Source: Aradus depressus (lineage: Eukaryota > Arthropoda > Insecta > Hemiptera > Aradidae). Taken from it: DNA of 64,000 nt. The translations under genes and the position numbers were made by a program. Below the pieces are notes generated by a model that ran no database searches, was not told the origin of the DNA, and was given only the letters and a program-made list of their open reading frames with translations. Where the stretch lies: positions 13,650,222 through 13,714,221 of the forward strand of contig OY759222.1 of NCBI GenBank assembly GCA_963662175.1. Reading direction: 5' to 3'. Shown here one piece after another: positions 39,042 to 50,235 of this stretch. The stretch's first letter is position 1. Every line of letters starts with the position of its first letter.

Positions 39042-41030
39042 ACTAATAATAATATAGTAGATATATTAGATCAACATTTCAGATGTTGAAATCTACGAAT
39101 TGAAGATCAGAAATCCAAGAAATACGGTCTGGAAAGGCTTTTGGAGCATACTCTAAGGATTTGTATACAAAGTCGTGCGTTTTTTTATTTCTGAAATGAA
39201 ATCGCAGAACTTTTGGCTCCCGTTTGAAATGGGAGACATGAGACAATTGTTAGACAATGTTGCGCAATATTCCGGAGTGTGGACGCTGAGGATGCTGTCT
39301 TCTAATTTCAGTGTTGAAAGTAAACTGCAACCGAAACGAGGTGCCTCCGCAAAATTTTCTTTCCACCAACGTCTTCTTGGACGTTTCATTTCATTGTTCA
39401 TGATTATAACTTTTTTTTTTCGTACTCCATTTATGTATTAATTCATAAATATATATGAATGTTTACCTGCAATTAGCTTATAATTATTTATACATACTAT
39501 AATGTAATTAAAGTGCGACTTGAGAAATTTAGTGTATGTGGCAGTGATGTTGGTTGGGTCGGACATATTGGAAGAATGGATGGGATGAACAGAAAGATCC
39601 TGAGTTTTTTAGCGTGGCTTGTAGTTGTTTGGCGTCCCTCTTCAGGAGTCCCCGTTGTGGTAGTTGAAGTTATGAGTGTTGATGATGTGTATATGATTCC
39701 CCTTATATGATTCCCAAACTTTTATGTCGTGTACACTGGTAAAGGAGATTTAAGAAGACCAGGAGAAGAAGCAACAAAAGGAGAGAAGAGTCGTGAAACC
39801 CATCCATACAACTTTATACACGAGGTTTAGTTTATTGTATATATTTTATTTTTAAGTTATTTTGTATAAATATATTCTTTTTATTATGAGTTTTAGATTT
39901 TAGTAGTTTGTTTCCCATACTCGAACCTAGTCAATAGTAAATTAACAATTCAGTTTTTCAAAACTTTCTTAGTTGATCGAACTTTCGTCTTTGGTTTATA
40001 GAAATGTAGGCCCTGTGGCCTCCCCTCCCCCCATTAAGTTGGAGGAATTGGGATGGCAGATAATCGGGGTGTTTCGAGGGGTCTCGAGTTGAAAGCTATT
40101 TTATTATTATAATTATTTTGTACATATTTTGTATATATTATTTATTTTGTATATAGTTTATCTTAATTTGTGTATATTTCCATTGTATTTATTATTATTA
40201 TTTTTATTTATTTATTTTTATTTTTTTCTATATATTTTTTTTTTTTTTACACTCACTGTTATCAAATTTATTTATAATTATATTATAACTGATTGTAGAT
40301 ATACCAAATAAACAAAAAAAAATTAATTAAAGTTTATAGAAATCAAATTTATATATTAAAATCAGTAATTTAAGTATCGTTCTATTAGATAGGCGATCTG
40401 GCATCCCATTAATATTTTATCTGAGTAAAAATCAGTTATACAGTTTAAGAAAATCTCCGCGTATTTGAAGTAAAGTAAAAGAATAAAGATATTTATAATA
40501 AGAACGCGAACAATCAATATATTACAATACCTTCCCAAAACCTTTCAGAGATTGTATAATGGTTACACACACAATCTGTGATGTAGCTTGCTTCGATATC
40601 CTAAAAGTGTACATTATGTGAACGGTTCTCCACTTTCCACAAAACGCAGTGTCGTTGCCAGTCTCAGAGATGCTGGAATATGGTTTCTCTGCATCTACTT
40701 TCTCCTTTGTTTATATTTCTTCCTAAAAGCTGAAGCAATACTTGCAATTCACTTTTGGTCAAACGAGTGAAGTTTCGAAAAACACATTTTGTCTTCTAAT
40801 TTCAGTGTTTAAAGTAAATTGCAACCGAAAACCGTCTCCTTGACCGGTTCATTTCATTGTTCATGATTAGAATTGGGCAAGCAGCGATCTCAACAAGTCA
40901 TGTAACTAAAACGAGTAACAGTGCAGTCTAGATACACGTCTATAGACAGTCTCTATACACGTCTTTAGACAATCGCTCAACTTTGTATACAAGTGTGTAT
41001 GTAACCTAAATAACGATTATAAAAACTTTT
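39042..41030. other. Mostly unclassified; short repeat pair and a possible LINE scrap
   Basis: CTTCTAATTTCAGTGTT.AAAGTAAA.TGCAACCGAAA and TTCATTTCATTGTTCATGATTA occur at 39298-39405 and again at 40793-40867, a local duplication. 39540-39605 translates to WVGHIGRMDGMNRKIL, similar to the RLRW.GH..RM motif of RTE LINEs, but it is too short for certainty. 40129-40311 is T/A-rich and its frame is compositional. Confidence 0.35.
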
Positions 41031-41092
41031 TTCACAGGATGTCAAATATATGATAGTCTGACCTCTCACAAATTTTTATTGGTAGTAATAGC

Positions 41093-41124
41093 TAGCCGGC
41101 TTTCGAGGTTTCCCTCATCATCAG
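41093..41124 (-). ncRNA. Hammerhead ribozyme-like motif, family A (left arm)
   Basis: Reverse-complement twin of 41149-41180 with the same core, helix II GAGG/CCTC and AGCCGGCT. No change is seen in the 32 bases, showing either recent origin or conversion between the arms. Confidence 0.72.
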
Positions 41125-41148
41125 GCTTTCAATTTTTTATCAGACTGC

Positions 41149-41180
41149 CTGATGATGAGGGAAACCTCGAAAGCCGGCTA
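41149..41180 (+). ncRNA. Hammerhead ribozyme-like motif, family A (right arm)
   Basis: CTGATGA (41149-41155), U, GAGG (41157-41160), GAAA loop (41161-41164), CCTC (41165-41168), GAAA (41169-41172), palindromic helix III AGCCGGCT (41172-41179), cleavage-site base A 41180. Helix I begins with two G-C pairs (GC 41147-41148 with GC 41181-41182). Every invariant core base is present. The mirror copy on the left arm occupies 41093-41124 on the minus strand. The eight-base self-complementary helix III would favour a dimer. Activity is inferred only. Confidence 0.72.
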
Positions 41181-41242
41181 GCTATTACTACCAATAAAAA
41201 ATCTGTGAGAGGTCAGACTATCTTATATTGACATCCTGTGAA

Positions 41243-42524
41243 ATAACCACTTCTCACTACATCAGCCATCTTCATATTATTATAAAAACTGGTAATTCGA
41301 CAAGCTTTCTTGAAAGAGTGCTCTCTGAAAGGTAAATAAAATGAGGTTCCTTGAACTCAAATCTGAGCAATCTAAGGGCAAAAACCTCGGAAACTCTATA
41401 ACACTGCTCTATTTACAGGACTGTTGGAAACCTATAAAAGCTTTGTCACAGAAAGGTTTTCTCAGAATGTAGCCTTGAGAAAGGTAAAGAGAGATGCATA
41501 GAGGAAGATGTCAGGTAGATAACAAACCAGGATACAAACTTCTCAAAATACTTTCAAAAGATCCATAGAAAAAAATGAAACTTTGGGAACTTCTGAGAAA
41601 AGCCAAACAGTCTTGAGATGGGACACTCTAAACTTGGTATAGTAGTGCAGATCCACTTTCTGAGTTGCACTATTCTAAGTGACTTGGAGGATGAACAGGG
41701 AAGCTATTTATGGAGAACCAGGAACAGGATTCCGAAGACTACATGTTCTGCAGTCTCCCATCTGTTAATAAATAACATAGACTAGATTTCAAAAAAAAAA
41801 TATATATATGTATATATTTATTTTCAAATACAAGGGCCAGTCGGCGTAGTTATAATAAAAACAAAGATAAACAGAAATTATCCTCCTGATGTGGAGGGGA
41901 GAATGTGGAAGATGGGCTGATGAACTGATCCCCAAACAAGGGCGAGAAGGATGGCTGAGAAGATCTGGGAGTAGGCTGAGGACGTCACACCAGATGAACC
42001 AGGTACCAGACTTCAGAGGTCGACAGAAAGGCGATCCGTGTTGACGAGAGAAGTCGGCGGGTTGGTGGCCTTGAGGAGTGCCCTGATGTCAACAGACTGA
42101 AGCAACATGGAAGACTCTGTGTCCAACACTGTCCAGCGGTCATAGAACGAACTTCTCCCCACTCCCACATTCATAGGCTCCTCCCACAAATTGTTAATAT
42201 GATCAGATTATGTAAAATGAAACTTAATAATAAATTATAGAAATAATATTGACAATAATTGTAATAATAATAATATTAATAATTATTAGAATTATTAATT
42301 AAATAAAACATAAAAAAAAAACCTCTAACAAAATCGAAATGAACTGAATGTAACACCATCTGAGTCGCAACTGCCCCCATCCATGACATTTTAAATTGTT
42401 AATGTTGTAAGTTTTTTTGATTTTTGATGCACGTTTATTTAAATTTTTTAAAAATTTTAAATATTTTTTTTATTATTTTAATTATTAAGACATTTTAATT
42501 ATGTTATTTTCAAAACTATTTTAT
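41243..42524. other. Single-copy sequence, no gene recognised
   Basis: 41250-41790 is balanced and non-repetitive, but all frames are short. 41880-42170 is GC-richer; minus-strand frame 41985-42170 and an alternative frame (NVGVGRSSFYDRWTVLDTES) carry no motif I know. 42180-42520 is very AT-rich. Confidence 0.3.
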
Positions 42525-42600
42525 CAGATTATGAGGGCAACATCGAAAGCCGGCTAGCAAATATAAATAAAATCTGTGAGAGGTCAAACTATATTTTAAT
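42525..42600 (+). repeat. Ribozyme family A repeat, single diverged copy
   Basis: CAGATTATGAGGGCAACATC, GAAAGCCGGCTAGC, AATCTGTGAGAGGTCAAACT. CUGAUGA has become CAGATTA and helix II is weakened, but the GAAA-AGCCGGCT-A part is intact. Confidence 0.65.
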
Positions 42601-42726
42601 TTACAACGTGTGTTGTAAATTATTAATTTTTGTATGGTTTATTTATTACAGAATTCTATTTCATTTATTTCATTTTTCTCTCTTAGATCCACTATAATCC
42701 TCCAGTCCCTGCCCTCCATTTTGTCA

Positions 42727-42750
42727 CACACACACACACACACACACACA
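42727..42750. repeat. (CA)n microsatellite
   Basis: An uninterrupted run of about 12 CA units. Confidence 0.95.
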
Positions 42751-42951
42751 ACATAAGCGTCTTAGAGACCTCCGTAGCAACAGCAGTGATTAGTTAGTAA
42801 CAGATGAGAGAAACTCAGTGACTAGGGAGTGTCATCACCTCGTGATTTCACCCCTGACATTTTGACATTGCCATTATCTCTCTTATAATAAATATATATT
42901 TGGAATAAAAAAAAATTACTCCATTTATCATTTCAAATTATTGTTTAGATT

Positions 42952-42982
42952 CTGATGATAATCCGGACTTCAAAAGCCGACT
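42952..42982 (+). ncRNA. Hammerhead-like motif, family A-related, diverged
   Basis: CTGATGA (42952-42958), TAATCCGGACTTC, AAAA in place of GAAA, then GCCGACTA. The box order is retained, but the essential G of GAAA is lost and helix II is poor, so it is probably inactive. Confidence 0.45.
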
Positions 42983-43091
42983 ATGTCTTTATTTTACAAA
43001 CTGGGTTATAATGTTTATATTACCGATAATTCATCAACGGAACTCAGCGACGCCGGGACGTTAAAAAGAATATAATTTTATTAGAAGAATT

Positions 43092-43399
43092 AAGTTAGGT
43101 TTTATGACTCATGACCGGGCTTTAACTATCATATCGCCTACTACCAGAGCGCTCTATCGTCACTCTGGTGGACATGAGCCCGACTCTACTGTGGGAGTCC
43201 TAAATTTTTATTCACCTAGGATAGGGGTCTTTAACGAGTAACTGTCATCGTACAGGCTCGGGACCATCGCTTAAAGTCCCATCCAAAGGACGGCGTGCTC
43301 AAGTTTATTTTACCTGGGAGGTAGGGCCTCGGTCGGGTTTCGAACCCACGATTTTGAGTTCAGAAGACAAGCACACCACTGAGCTACCTGCGCCCTCTA
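43092..43399 (-). mobile_element. SINE-A copy with probable target duplication
   Basis: Minus-strand copy from AGGGCGCAGGTAGCTCAGTG (about 43396) to the GAGTCATAAAACCTAACT end. AGAAGAATTA lies on both sides (about 43080-43091 and 43400-43411). Short internal deletions. Confidence 0.92.
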
Positions 43400-44799
43400 A
43401 GAAGAATTATATTTATTTGTTAACTAAGAGTTCTGTTTTATTTATTTCTATTATTTTTTATTATTATTATTATTTTTTTAACGTTCAAAAATGTATATAT
43501 CATGCCGAACCCCTTGGGCTAATAAAGAAATAGAAATTGAATTGAATAACCTCAAATGAATTATGTTTTAATTTTCTTGTTACATTAGCACGAAGTCAGA
43601 TAACCTTCTCAGCCCAGAACAATACAAGAACTTCATATTGACGAAGTAACCAAAGGGGGACGGCAGAAGGCCTTCTTTCATATCTGAAGAAAGGGGTTTC
43701 TGACAAAAGGATTTGAAATGTGGTTAAAGTTAAAGGTAGAAGTTGAGACAAGGAGGCTTTGAAGTTGTAGTAAGAAGTTTGGAGGAGGCTCGAAGAAAAC
43801 CTGACTTGAGAAGTCTTTAGGAGGCAGAAGACCAAGTGACGACTTCACGGCTTCAAGTTGGGTGCCTAAAGGCAACATACAATCCCTCTTTAAACCTCTC
43901 TACAGCCCACTTTAAATTTTATATCTCCATTTACATTCCTCTTAATACAGGATACAGCAACAAATCACAGGTGGTAATAAAACAAGTTTCCGCTCTCCCT
44001 TTAAGCCCTATTTCAAAAATATATGATATATAAAAATGACAATGGAGAAGGGAGGATGTAATCACAAAAGGGAGAAGAAGGATGAAGTCAGCAGCAATAC
44101 CACGTAAGGAAGTGTGGGTCACCTGACATGGCAGCCAATCGGTTTACAGAGAAGCCCGGCGAAAGAATGGCGGGAGGATGTTGGAGAGCTAGAAACCCAC
44201 CCAGCTAGCTTCACTTCTAGAGTCACCTTCGTAGAGGGAGCATTGTCTTGCCCAGTCATCTTTGAGGAGGATGGATGTATTGGAGGAGGTCTCATCTGTT
44301 TGAGATGTGAGTTTTAGAACAATTTTTATTGTATGAAACGATCCTAAAATAAGGAAAGAAGTGAAAAAGTTTATCAAGTTTAACGTAGAGTCTGTAGAAT
44401 ATTGAAGAAATTCGAAGCCCGAATCGCGGTGGATGACGCCTCGCAGCAAGATACGAGTAGATTATAAGATCGTATGTAGATTATAAGTAATATACAAATG
44501 TATTTTAGGATAGTAGTATAGAAAAGGATTATGATGAATAACTATAAAACAACCAATAATGTTTTCATCAAATATATTTATTAAAGTAACCATGGAGTAA
44601 GCAAGCTTATTTTTGTGTATTTTGCAGTCCTCATGTCATCTTAGTTTTTCAAAACTGTTTAATCTTGGCGAATCTACAAACAAAACAAAATACATAGAAT
44701 AAAGAATTACAATAAAATGTCCCTTCTTATTAGACTGGAAATCAATAGAAACCTAGGATCCATTCCAATCCGATAATGAAAATTATGTTAAATAAAAAA
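43400..44799. other. Unclassified single-copy sequence
   Basis: 43596-43878 (minus) and 44114-44317 (plus) are modest open frames in balanced-composition DNA. I looked for transposon and enzyme motifs and for splice-site bounds and found none. 44300-44310 has a GTGAGT, but the frame reading into it has no acceptor. This is one of the longer stretches without an assigned repeat. Confidence 0.25.
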
Positions 44800-45170
44800 A
44801 TATATATAAATAATAATTGAATAAATAAAATTAATAATTAAACAAATAATAAAATTACGACATTTCCTTCGGTCTTCTACTAAATTTTGATTTTTACAGT
44901 ACCTAATTTTCGAAAAAGGCCCTAAAAAATATCGAAAGTTCAAGACGTGCAGTGCAATTTTGAAGAAAATCCACGTATTTAAAAAAAATTTCAATTAACA
45001 AATTATTTCATTAGGATTTCTTTTAAACATAATAATGAGATGACATGTTGTTTTTTTAAATTTTGCAAAAATGTTAAATCTAATCCAAAGGTATAAATTA
45101 TCTTACTGGGTTAACAGGGAAAATGAATAGCATCAAATAAGAAAACAAATATTGGGTTTATTTACTTAAA
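44800..45170 (+). repeat. Repeat family V, copy 3
   Basis: Parallel to 14385-14755: ACTAAATTTTGATTTTTACA, AAAAAGGCCCTAAAAAATAT, GTTCAAGACGTGCAGTGCAA, AATTTTGCAAAAATGTTAAA, TTGGGTTTATTTACTTAAAC. Confidence 0.8.
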
Positions 45171-45285
45171 CCTACATTATAAATAAAATCAAAATATCAA
45201 TATCAAATAAAAATCAAATTACTTACCAGAAAAATCTTTACTTGCAATTATATCAATCTTTTTTCTGTTTTATAGTGGCTGGTGG

Positions 45286-46130
45286 TGGTTACATAAAACT
45301 AGGGGAATTAAGCTTACAGAAGCCAAATGCGACGAGATTCAATTGGGTGTCCCAAGTAAAAAGCATTTTGAATGAAATTGGGGAGGGAGAATTATTAAAT
45401 ATATTGGATCCGGTAAAGATAAAAAAACTCCCTGCCCAGGGTTTCGGATGCATTTGTGAACTATCTGAAGAATAAAGATAAAAATTACCTTTTAGATTGC
45501 CGTTTCAACACCTTTTATCCCAATATTTACAACTCAGATCAACTCCAACCATACCTAAACCTGAATGCTCCTTTCTCTCACATCAAAGCACTGGCACAAC
45601 TCCGTCTATCTGGCAAGTACTACCTAAAAATCAGTAATGTATACACCCTTAATCCCCAGGAACTTTGTACGATCTGCAACAAAAACGAATTGGAAGACGT
45701 ATACCACCTGTTAATATCCTGTCCGATCTACTCCCACATTAGAAGCCACTTCCTGCCTCAGAGTGTCAGTACAGACCGATCCAACTTTCACACATGACTT
45801 CTGGCCCATAATAAGAATGATATCTCAAACATTTTTCATTATCTAATCAGCGCTCTGAAACTAAGATCATTCATTGTTAATGAATAATGTATTTAACTTC
45901 CATAGGATATTACTATTAACTTATTATAACTTATTATTAACTTCCATAGTATAGTACTTATTTTATTTATACTTTATTTATTTATGTTATTTTGTCCAGC
46001 TGACCAATATATAATTTTGGAAATGTTAATGACAATATTGTAAAAGTAATGGTCACTGACTCAATTGTATATAGGGGTGATCCCTTTGAACAATAAAAAT
46101 TATTATTATTATTATTATTATTGTTATTAT
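45286..46130 (+). pseudogene. LINE 3' end with CCHC-like C-terminus (copy 1)
   Basis: Frames joined by two shifts read YIKLGELSLQKPNATRFNWV, SQVKSILNEIGEGELLNILD, then NYLLDCRFNTFYPNIYNSDQ, LAQLRLSGKYYLKISNVYTL and LCTICNKNELEDVYHLLISC. CTICN....EDVYHLLISCPIY is the C-x2-C...H...C knuckle at the end of many LINE reverse-transcriptase proteins. The 3'UTR ends ACAATAAAAATT and a long (ATT)n tail (46096-46135). TAGTGGC occurs before the 5' junction and after the tail and may be the target duplication. One frameshift (near 45430) separates the two main frames. Confidence 0.82.
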
Positions 46131-46576
46131 TATTAGTGGCCACTATAATTCTTTTATATTTTGGACATATATACACATAAATAAAAAGTACCTTTTCTCT
46201 TCTACGTACTTCCAATGTTATAATTTTCACTCCTACATCTCCTCTACATCTTTTCTCACTCAGACTGGTTCACTATACCTTAATCTTAAAACAACTCTCC
46301 TTAGACTGTCCCACACTATTAGAACAACTGATAGTCGTCTTTTATCTCCAGTCCTTTGGTTGTTAACATTTCGTTTTAAAACAAAATGCGACCAGTCCAT
46401 TTATATATATATATATATATATATTCACTAGTTATTATTTATTGTGGTTTTAGGGGGTATATTCACTAATTAAGTTGCTTCACTCCCTAACAGCTGTTTT
46501 TATACATATAATAATAATTGATTTTATAATATTTTAATAATCTTGAATGTGTGTAATTTTTTTTTTATATTACACC
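46131..46576. other. AT-rich spacer
   Basis: (AT)n near 46402-46424. Nothing else was recognised. Confidence 0.35.
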
Positions 46577-46680
46577 AGTTAGTTCGTCACTCTGGTGGAC
46601 ATGCGCCCAACTCTCCTGTGGAGGCCTAAATTTTGCCTACCCTGGTTTATTCACTTAAGAAAGGGCTATTTAACAAGTGA
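46577..46680 (-). mobile_element. SINE-A fragment
   Basis: TTCGTCACTCTGGTGGACAT, TGGAGGCCTAAATTTTGCCT, ACCCTGGTTTATTCAC. Middle of the element only. Confidence 0.8.
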
Positions 46681-46946
46681 GCTACTATTAACCCAAAGGG
46701 TCGATTGATTTGAGAGGCAGAGCGAATAGCTAATTGTTTAATGTGCAAAGTGCACAATTTTAAATTCAAATACGTCCCTTGATGGAAGAACAATTCAATG
46801 AGACCCATCGAACTATTGATTATATAGAACTCAAGGGGTGGGGGGTCCAAATTTTGGTCTTGCACCGGGCATCGGATCACTTAAGTGCGCCTCTAGTTTA
46901 CTGCAAGTAGAAATAAATATTATAATTTATTTTTTTTATTTTTCAG

Positions 46947-47031
46947 ATGCCTGAGGTGATCTGGCATCTGACTGCAGTCCTCATGGTAACGTTTTCACTT
47001 TGTCTGAGGCACAAGGAAGCAGCTAATGTCG
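46947..47031 (+). CDS. Candidate host-gene exon encoding a signal peptide
   Basis: A pyrimidine tract and CAG (46931-46946) precede ATG. The 85-bp exon ends G|GTAAGTAC, a consensus 5' splice site (47032 onward), in phase 1. The 28 complete codons give MPEVIWHLTAVLMVTFSLCL then RHKEAANV. The hydrophobic run at residues 4-20, a short N-terminus and small residues (A-A) near 25-26 fit a secretory signal peptide or signal anchor. Both splice sites, codon use and a GC content above the surroundings mark it off from the repeats, and no second copy exists in the window. The protein cannot be identified from this exon; its other exons would lie outside or be too short to see. An ATG exactly at a 3' splice site implies an upstream non-coding exon. 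Confidence 0.5.
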
Positions 47032-47315
47032 GTAAGTACATTATTACTCAAAAATAAATAATAAAAGTAAATAATATAATAAATAAAATTCATATTTCAA
47101 AAAATCTGTGTATGCTCCACCGGCTCGGACTCAGGGAAAAAGACCAAGGTCTTTGGATTTGTGAAGCTTTTTAGGCTTTTAAGGATTATAAGAATTATAT
47201 ATGATGTTTATTTTGTAATATTCATATGAGATAGTAAGATGTGGAACAAAAATGATATTTTATTTTCCACCAGAACCGGTTTTCAACCCAATTGAGTCAC
47301 CAGTGACACATCTAT
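47032..47315. other. Presumed intron sequence
   Basis: Begins with the donor GTAAGTACATTATT and is AT-rich. No feature until the SINE. Confidence 0.35.
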
Positions 47316-47604
47316 GAATGAGGTGATAGCCTACTGAGCTCAAGATCGCGGGTTCGAAACACTGCCGAAGCAATAGGTATTTATCTGGGAGGTGAGAAAA
47401 CTTTGAGCACGCCGTCCTTTGGATGTTCCAGATGTCGAAGTCAAATACTCTTTCCCTAGATAAATTAATATTTAGGTTACGCAAAATTTAAAACTCTCAT
47501 AGTAGATTCGGGCTCATGTCCACCAGAGCGATGACAGAGCGCTCTGGTTGTAGGTGATGTGACCTCTTAGTTTAAGCCCGGGCAAGAGTCATAATGACTA
47601 ACTC
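47316..47604 (+). mobile_element. SINE-A copy, diverged, head truncated
   Basis: CTACTGAGCTCAAGATCGCG, B box CGGGTTCGAAACACTGCC, GAGCACGCCGTCCTTTGGAT, then GACAGAGCGCTCTGGTTGTA and AAGCCCGGGCAAGAGTCATA. Tail AATGACTAACT. Confidence 0.9.
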
Positions 47605-47744
47605 TATATGAAGAAGTAACGAGAAAAACAATCAGGATAGATTTACAAAATAAAATTAAATTAAAAGATGTTTAGTGTAGTGTGACGTCTAACCGAAGAC
47701 TGGTAAGTAGCTCTAAGTGGCGGGGATATGATATTCACATACTG

Positions 47745-48062
47745 AGTTAGTTATTATACTCATGCCCGGGCTTTATCTACGCGGTCATATCCCCCCAATG
47801 AGCTCTCTTTCGTCACTCTGGTGGACATGAGCCCAACTCTACTGTGGGAGTCCTAAATTTTGCCTACCCTAAACTTTTATTCACCTAGGGCAGGTGTCTT
47901 GAAATCATACAGGCTCCATCGCTTAACGTCCCATCCGAAGGACGGCGTGCTTGTTTATTTTACCTCCCAGATAAAATAAACTAAGGGTCTCGGCCGGGTT
48001 TCGAACCCACGAGCTTGAGTTCAGAAGACAAGCACGCATACCACTAAGCTACCGGCGCCCTC
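47745..48062 (-). mobile_element. SINE-A, near full length
   Basis: Minus-strand copy from GAGGGCGCCGGTAGCTTAGT (48062) to GAGTATAATAACTAACT (47745). It lacks part of the ACTCGTTAAAGACC block. Confidence 0.93.
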
Positions 48063-49059
48063 TACTTGATGTTGTGCCCTCTCATTCCTATAGATTTAGA
48101 AGGTATATGATTAATAATTATGCAAACATAATTTATTTATTCCAAAAACTCGATTAATTCAAAAGTTAAAAAGTGAAAAGTTACGAATTTAGACTTAACA
48201 ATTTATTCCCTGTGACCACAGATTTATGATCCAAACAAAAATCTCAGGTAGAAAAAAATGAAAGACACATGTTATAAGAAAATCGATATTTCGCAGGTCG
48301 CCCTGATATCGAAAACCGTCCTAAAATGTCTTTTTGTTACTAGTTTATATATGACGTTCCCGTTATTTACCCAAAAAATGGCCGTTAAAAAAAGTGGCCA
48401 TTACAGGACATTCTTATACGAACCATTTTTACAAATCACGCTTTACCTCCCCCTCTCCCCACCCAAAATCATTTCAAACAGGCATCATTTATATGAAAAT
48501 TAGAGTGACTTTCTTATATCTAGTATTGCCAGTTTGAAATGAATGTGAGATAGGGGAGCGAGAAAGTGATGTGTAAAAGTGTGGTTGGTATAAGAAAGTA
48601 GCGCTGCTGCTGTTGCCTCACAAAGTAACTACAAGTCAAGAATGACTTCTAGAATTTTCAGCAGAACTGTAACCACTTATCTAAATTTGGCTCATTTTGA
48701 ACTTCGTGTCTGTCTGTAGTCTGTAAAGATCCTTCTTCAATAATTCACTTTGACTTGTACTTTCTTGCTAAAGGCCCTTTTTCATTATTTCTAGTTCCAG
48801 TAGAGTCATTTAATATTTGCTTGCTCTTTGTTTGGGCTTAAGCTCTACAAGGGAGACCACTTTTCATCTACCAATGGATTTTAATAAATTTACAAAGAGT
48901 AAAATGAATATTGATAACTCAAAAGCGGTTTGTCAAATGACAAAGGGACAATTTGCATCCATTTTGCATTACGTCACAATTTGGCCTCCTTCTCTGGTAA
49001 GATATGATTTACAAACTGCGAGGGATATCGTAAGATAAGAGGTAGGGGGGAGGAGATTT
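48063..49059. other. Spacer with a short repeat shared with 51.36 kb
   Basis: 48525-48600 (TATTGCCAGTTTGAAATGAA, GTGTGGTTGGTATAAGAAAG) resembles 51355-51430 (ATGCCAGTATTAAATGATTT, GCGCGGTTGGTAGAAGAATG). The rest up to the minisatellite is single-copy and AT-rich, with an ATTTGCAT octamer at 48951. Confidence 0.35.
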
Positions 49060-49940
49060 GGTGGCCTTCCACTCCTTCCCTTCTGTAAATATGTGAGAAC
49101 ATGGATGGAGGTCTGGTCGACACCCGTCTCCTAGGTAGGGCCGCCAGTAGGACAGAACACTGACATACCGTCCTTCCACTTTGTCCCTTCTGTACATATG
49201 TGAGAACATGGATGGAGGTCTGGCTGACTCCCATCTCCTAGGTAGGGCCGCCGGTAGGACACAACATAGACATATCATCCTTCCACTCCGTCCCTTCTGT
49301 ACATATGTGAGAACATGGATGGAGGTCTGGTCGATACCCGTCCTCCTAGGTAGGGCCGCCGGTAGGACAGAACACAGACATATCATCCTTCCTCTCCTTC
49401 CCTTCTGTACATATGTGAGAACATGGATGGAGGTCTGGTCGATACCCGTATCCTAGGTAGGGCCGCCGGTAGGACATAACACAGACATATCATCTTTCCT
49501 CTCCTTCCCTTCTGTACATATGTGAGAACATGGATGGAGGTCTGGTCGATACCCGTCCTCCTAGGTAGGGCCGGCGGTAGGACATAACACAGACATATCA
49601 TCTTTCCTCTCCTTCCCTTCTGTACATATGTGAGAACATGGATGGAGGTCTGGTCGATACCCGTCTCCTAGGTAGGGCCGCCGGTAGGACAGAACATAGA
49701 CATATCATCCTTCCACTCCGCCCCTTCTGTACATATGTGAGAACATGGATGGAGGTCTGGTCGATACCCGTCTCCTAGGTAGGGCCGCTGGTAGGACACA
49801 ACACAGACATATCATCCTTCCTCTCCACTCGGTCCCTTCCGTACATATGTGAGACCATGGATGGAGGTCTGGTCGATACCCGTCTCCTAGGTAGGGCCGC
49901 CGGTAGGACAGAACACAGACATATCATCCTTCCACTCCGT
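49060..49940. repeat. Minisatellite, 107-bp monomer, eight units
   Basis: GTGAGAACATGGATGGAGGT starts at 49093, 49200, 49307, 49415, 49522, 49630 and 49737; a variant (GTGAGACCATGG) starts at 49849. The period is 107-108 bp, with the last spacing stretched to 112. Units contain TCGATACCCGTCTCCTAGGT and AGGGCCGCCGGTAGGACA and are over 90% alike by eye. The frames on both strands (49009-49386, 49181-49456, 49383-49601) are shadows of the monomer. Confidence 0.95.
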
Positions 49941-49987
49941 TTCAGAACTATTGCAAATCACAAGATCGCTGAGTAAATATCTGTCGT

Positions 49988-50235
49988 GTAAATAAAAAAC
50001 TCAATATTTGGCCAATGTTTCGGAAACCAATTATTCCCTTCTTTAGGAGCTTATAATGACTTGTTTACATGTGTATGGTGCAGGTGGTTTGTGTTTATGT
50101 CTCATAGTGTATCTCTGTTAGTCCACTATCAGACACAAATATATATACACATCCACTCAAGTCATTATAAATAAGGCCCTGAAGAAAGAAAGAAATAGTT
50201 TTCGAAACGTTGAGTTTTTTTATTTATACGACAGA
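49988..50235. repeat. Inverted pair of ribozyme family J repeats
   Basis: 49988-50068 (GTCGTGTAAATAAAAAACTC, GTTTCGGAAACCAATTATTC, TTATAATGACTTG) is inverted relative to 50154-50235 (AAGTCATTATAAATAAGGCC, CTGAAGAAAGAAAGAAATAG, TTTTCGAAACGTTGAG). The right arm keeps a recognisable core: CTGAAGA, a purine-rich helix II closing on TTTTC, GAAA, CGT-T. The left arm is more decayed. Spacer 86 bp. Confidence 0.7.

Larger units (their letters stand above)
41031..41242. repeat. Palindrome of two ribozyme family A repeats
   Basis: Arms 41031-41126 and 41147-41242 (96 bp) are near-perfect reverse complements around a 20-bp loop. The outer ends read TTCACAGGATGTCAA. The inner ends are hammerhead-like cores facing each other (CTGATGATGAGGGAAACCTC on the right arm). 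Single relatives lie at 11969, 15171, 42525, 42952 and 52380. The structure is what remains when a head-to-head pair of terminal repeats collapses to its core. Confidence 0.92.

Noticed and set aside
43596..44449. Frames on both strands as host exons
   Set aside because: No splice-site pairs, no recognised motifs and overlapping opposite-strand frames; left unclassified.
45982..46230. Asparagine-rich minus-strand protein
   Set aside because: The Asn run is the (ATT)n tail of a LINE read in reverse.
49009..49601. Overlapping frames on both strands (up to 125 codons)
   Set aside because: All are shadows of the 107-bp minisatellite.
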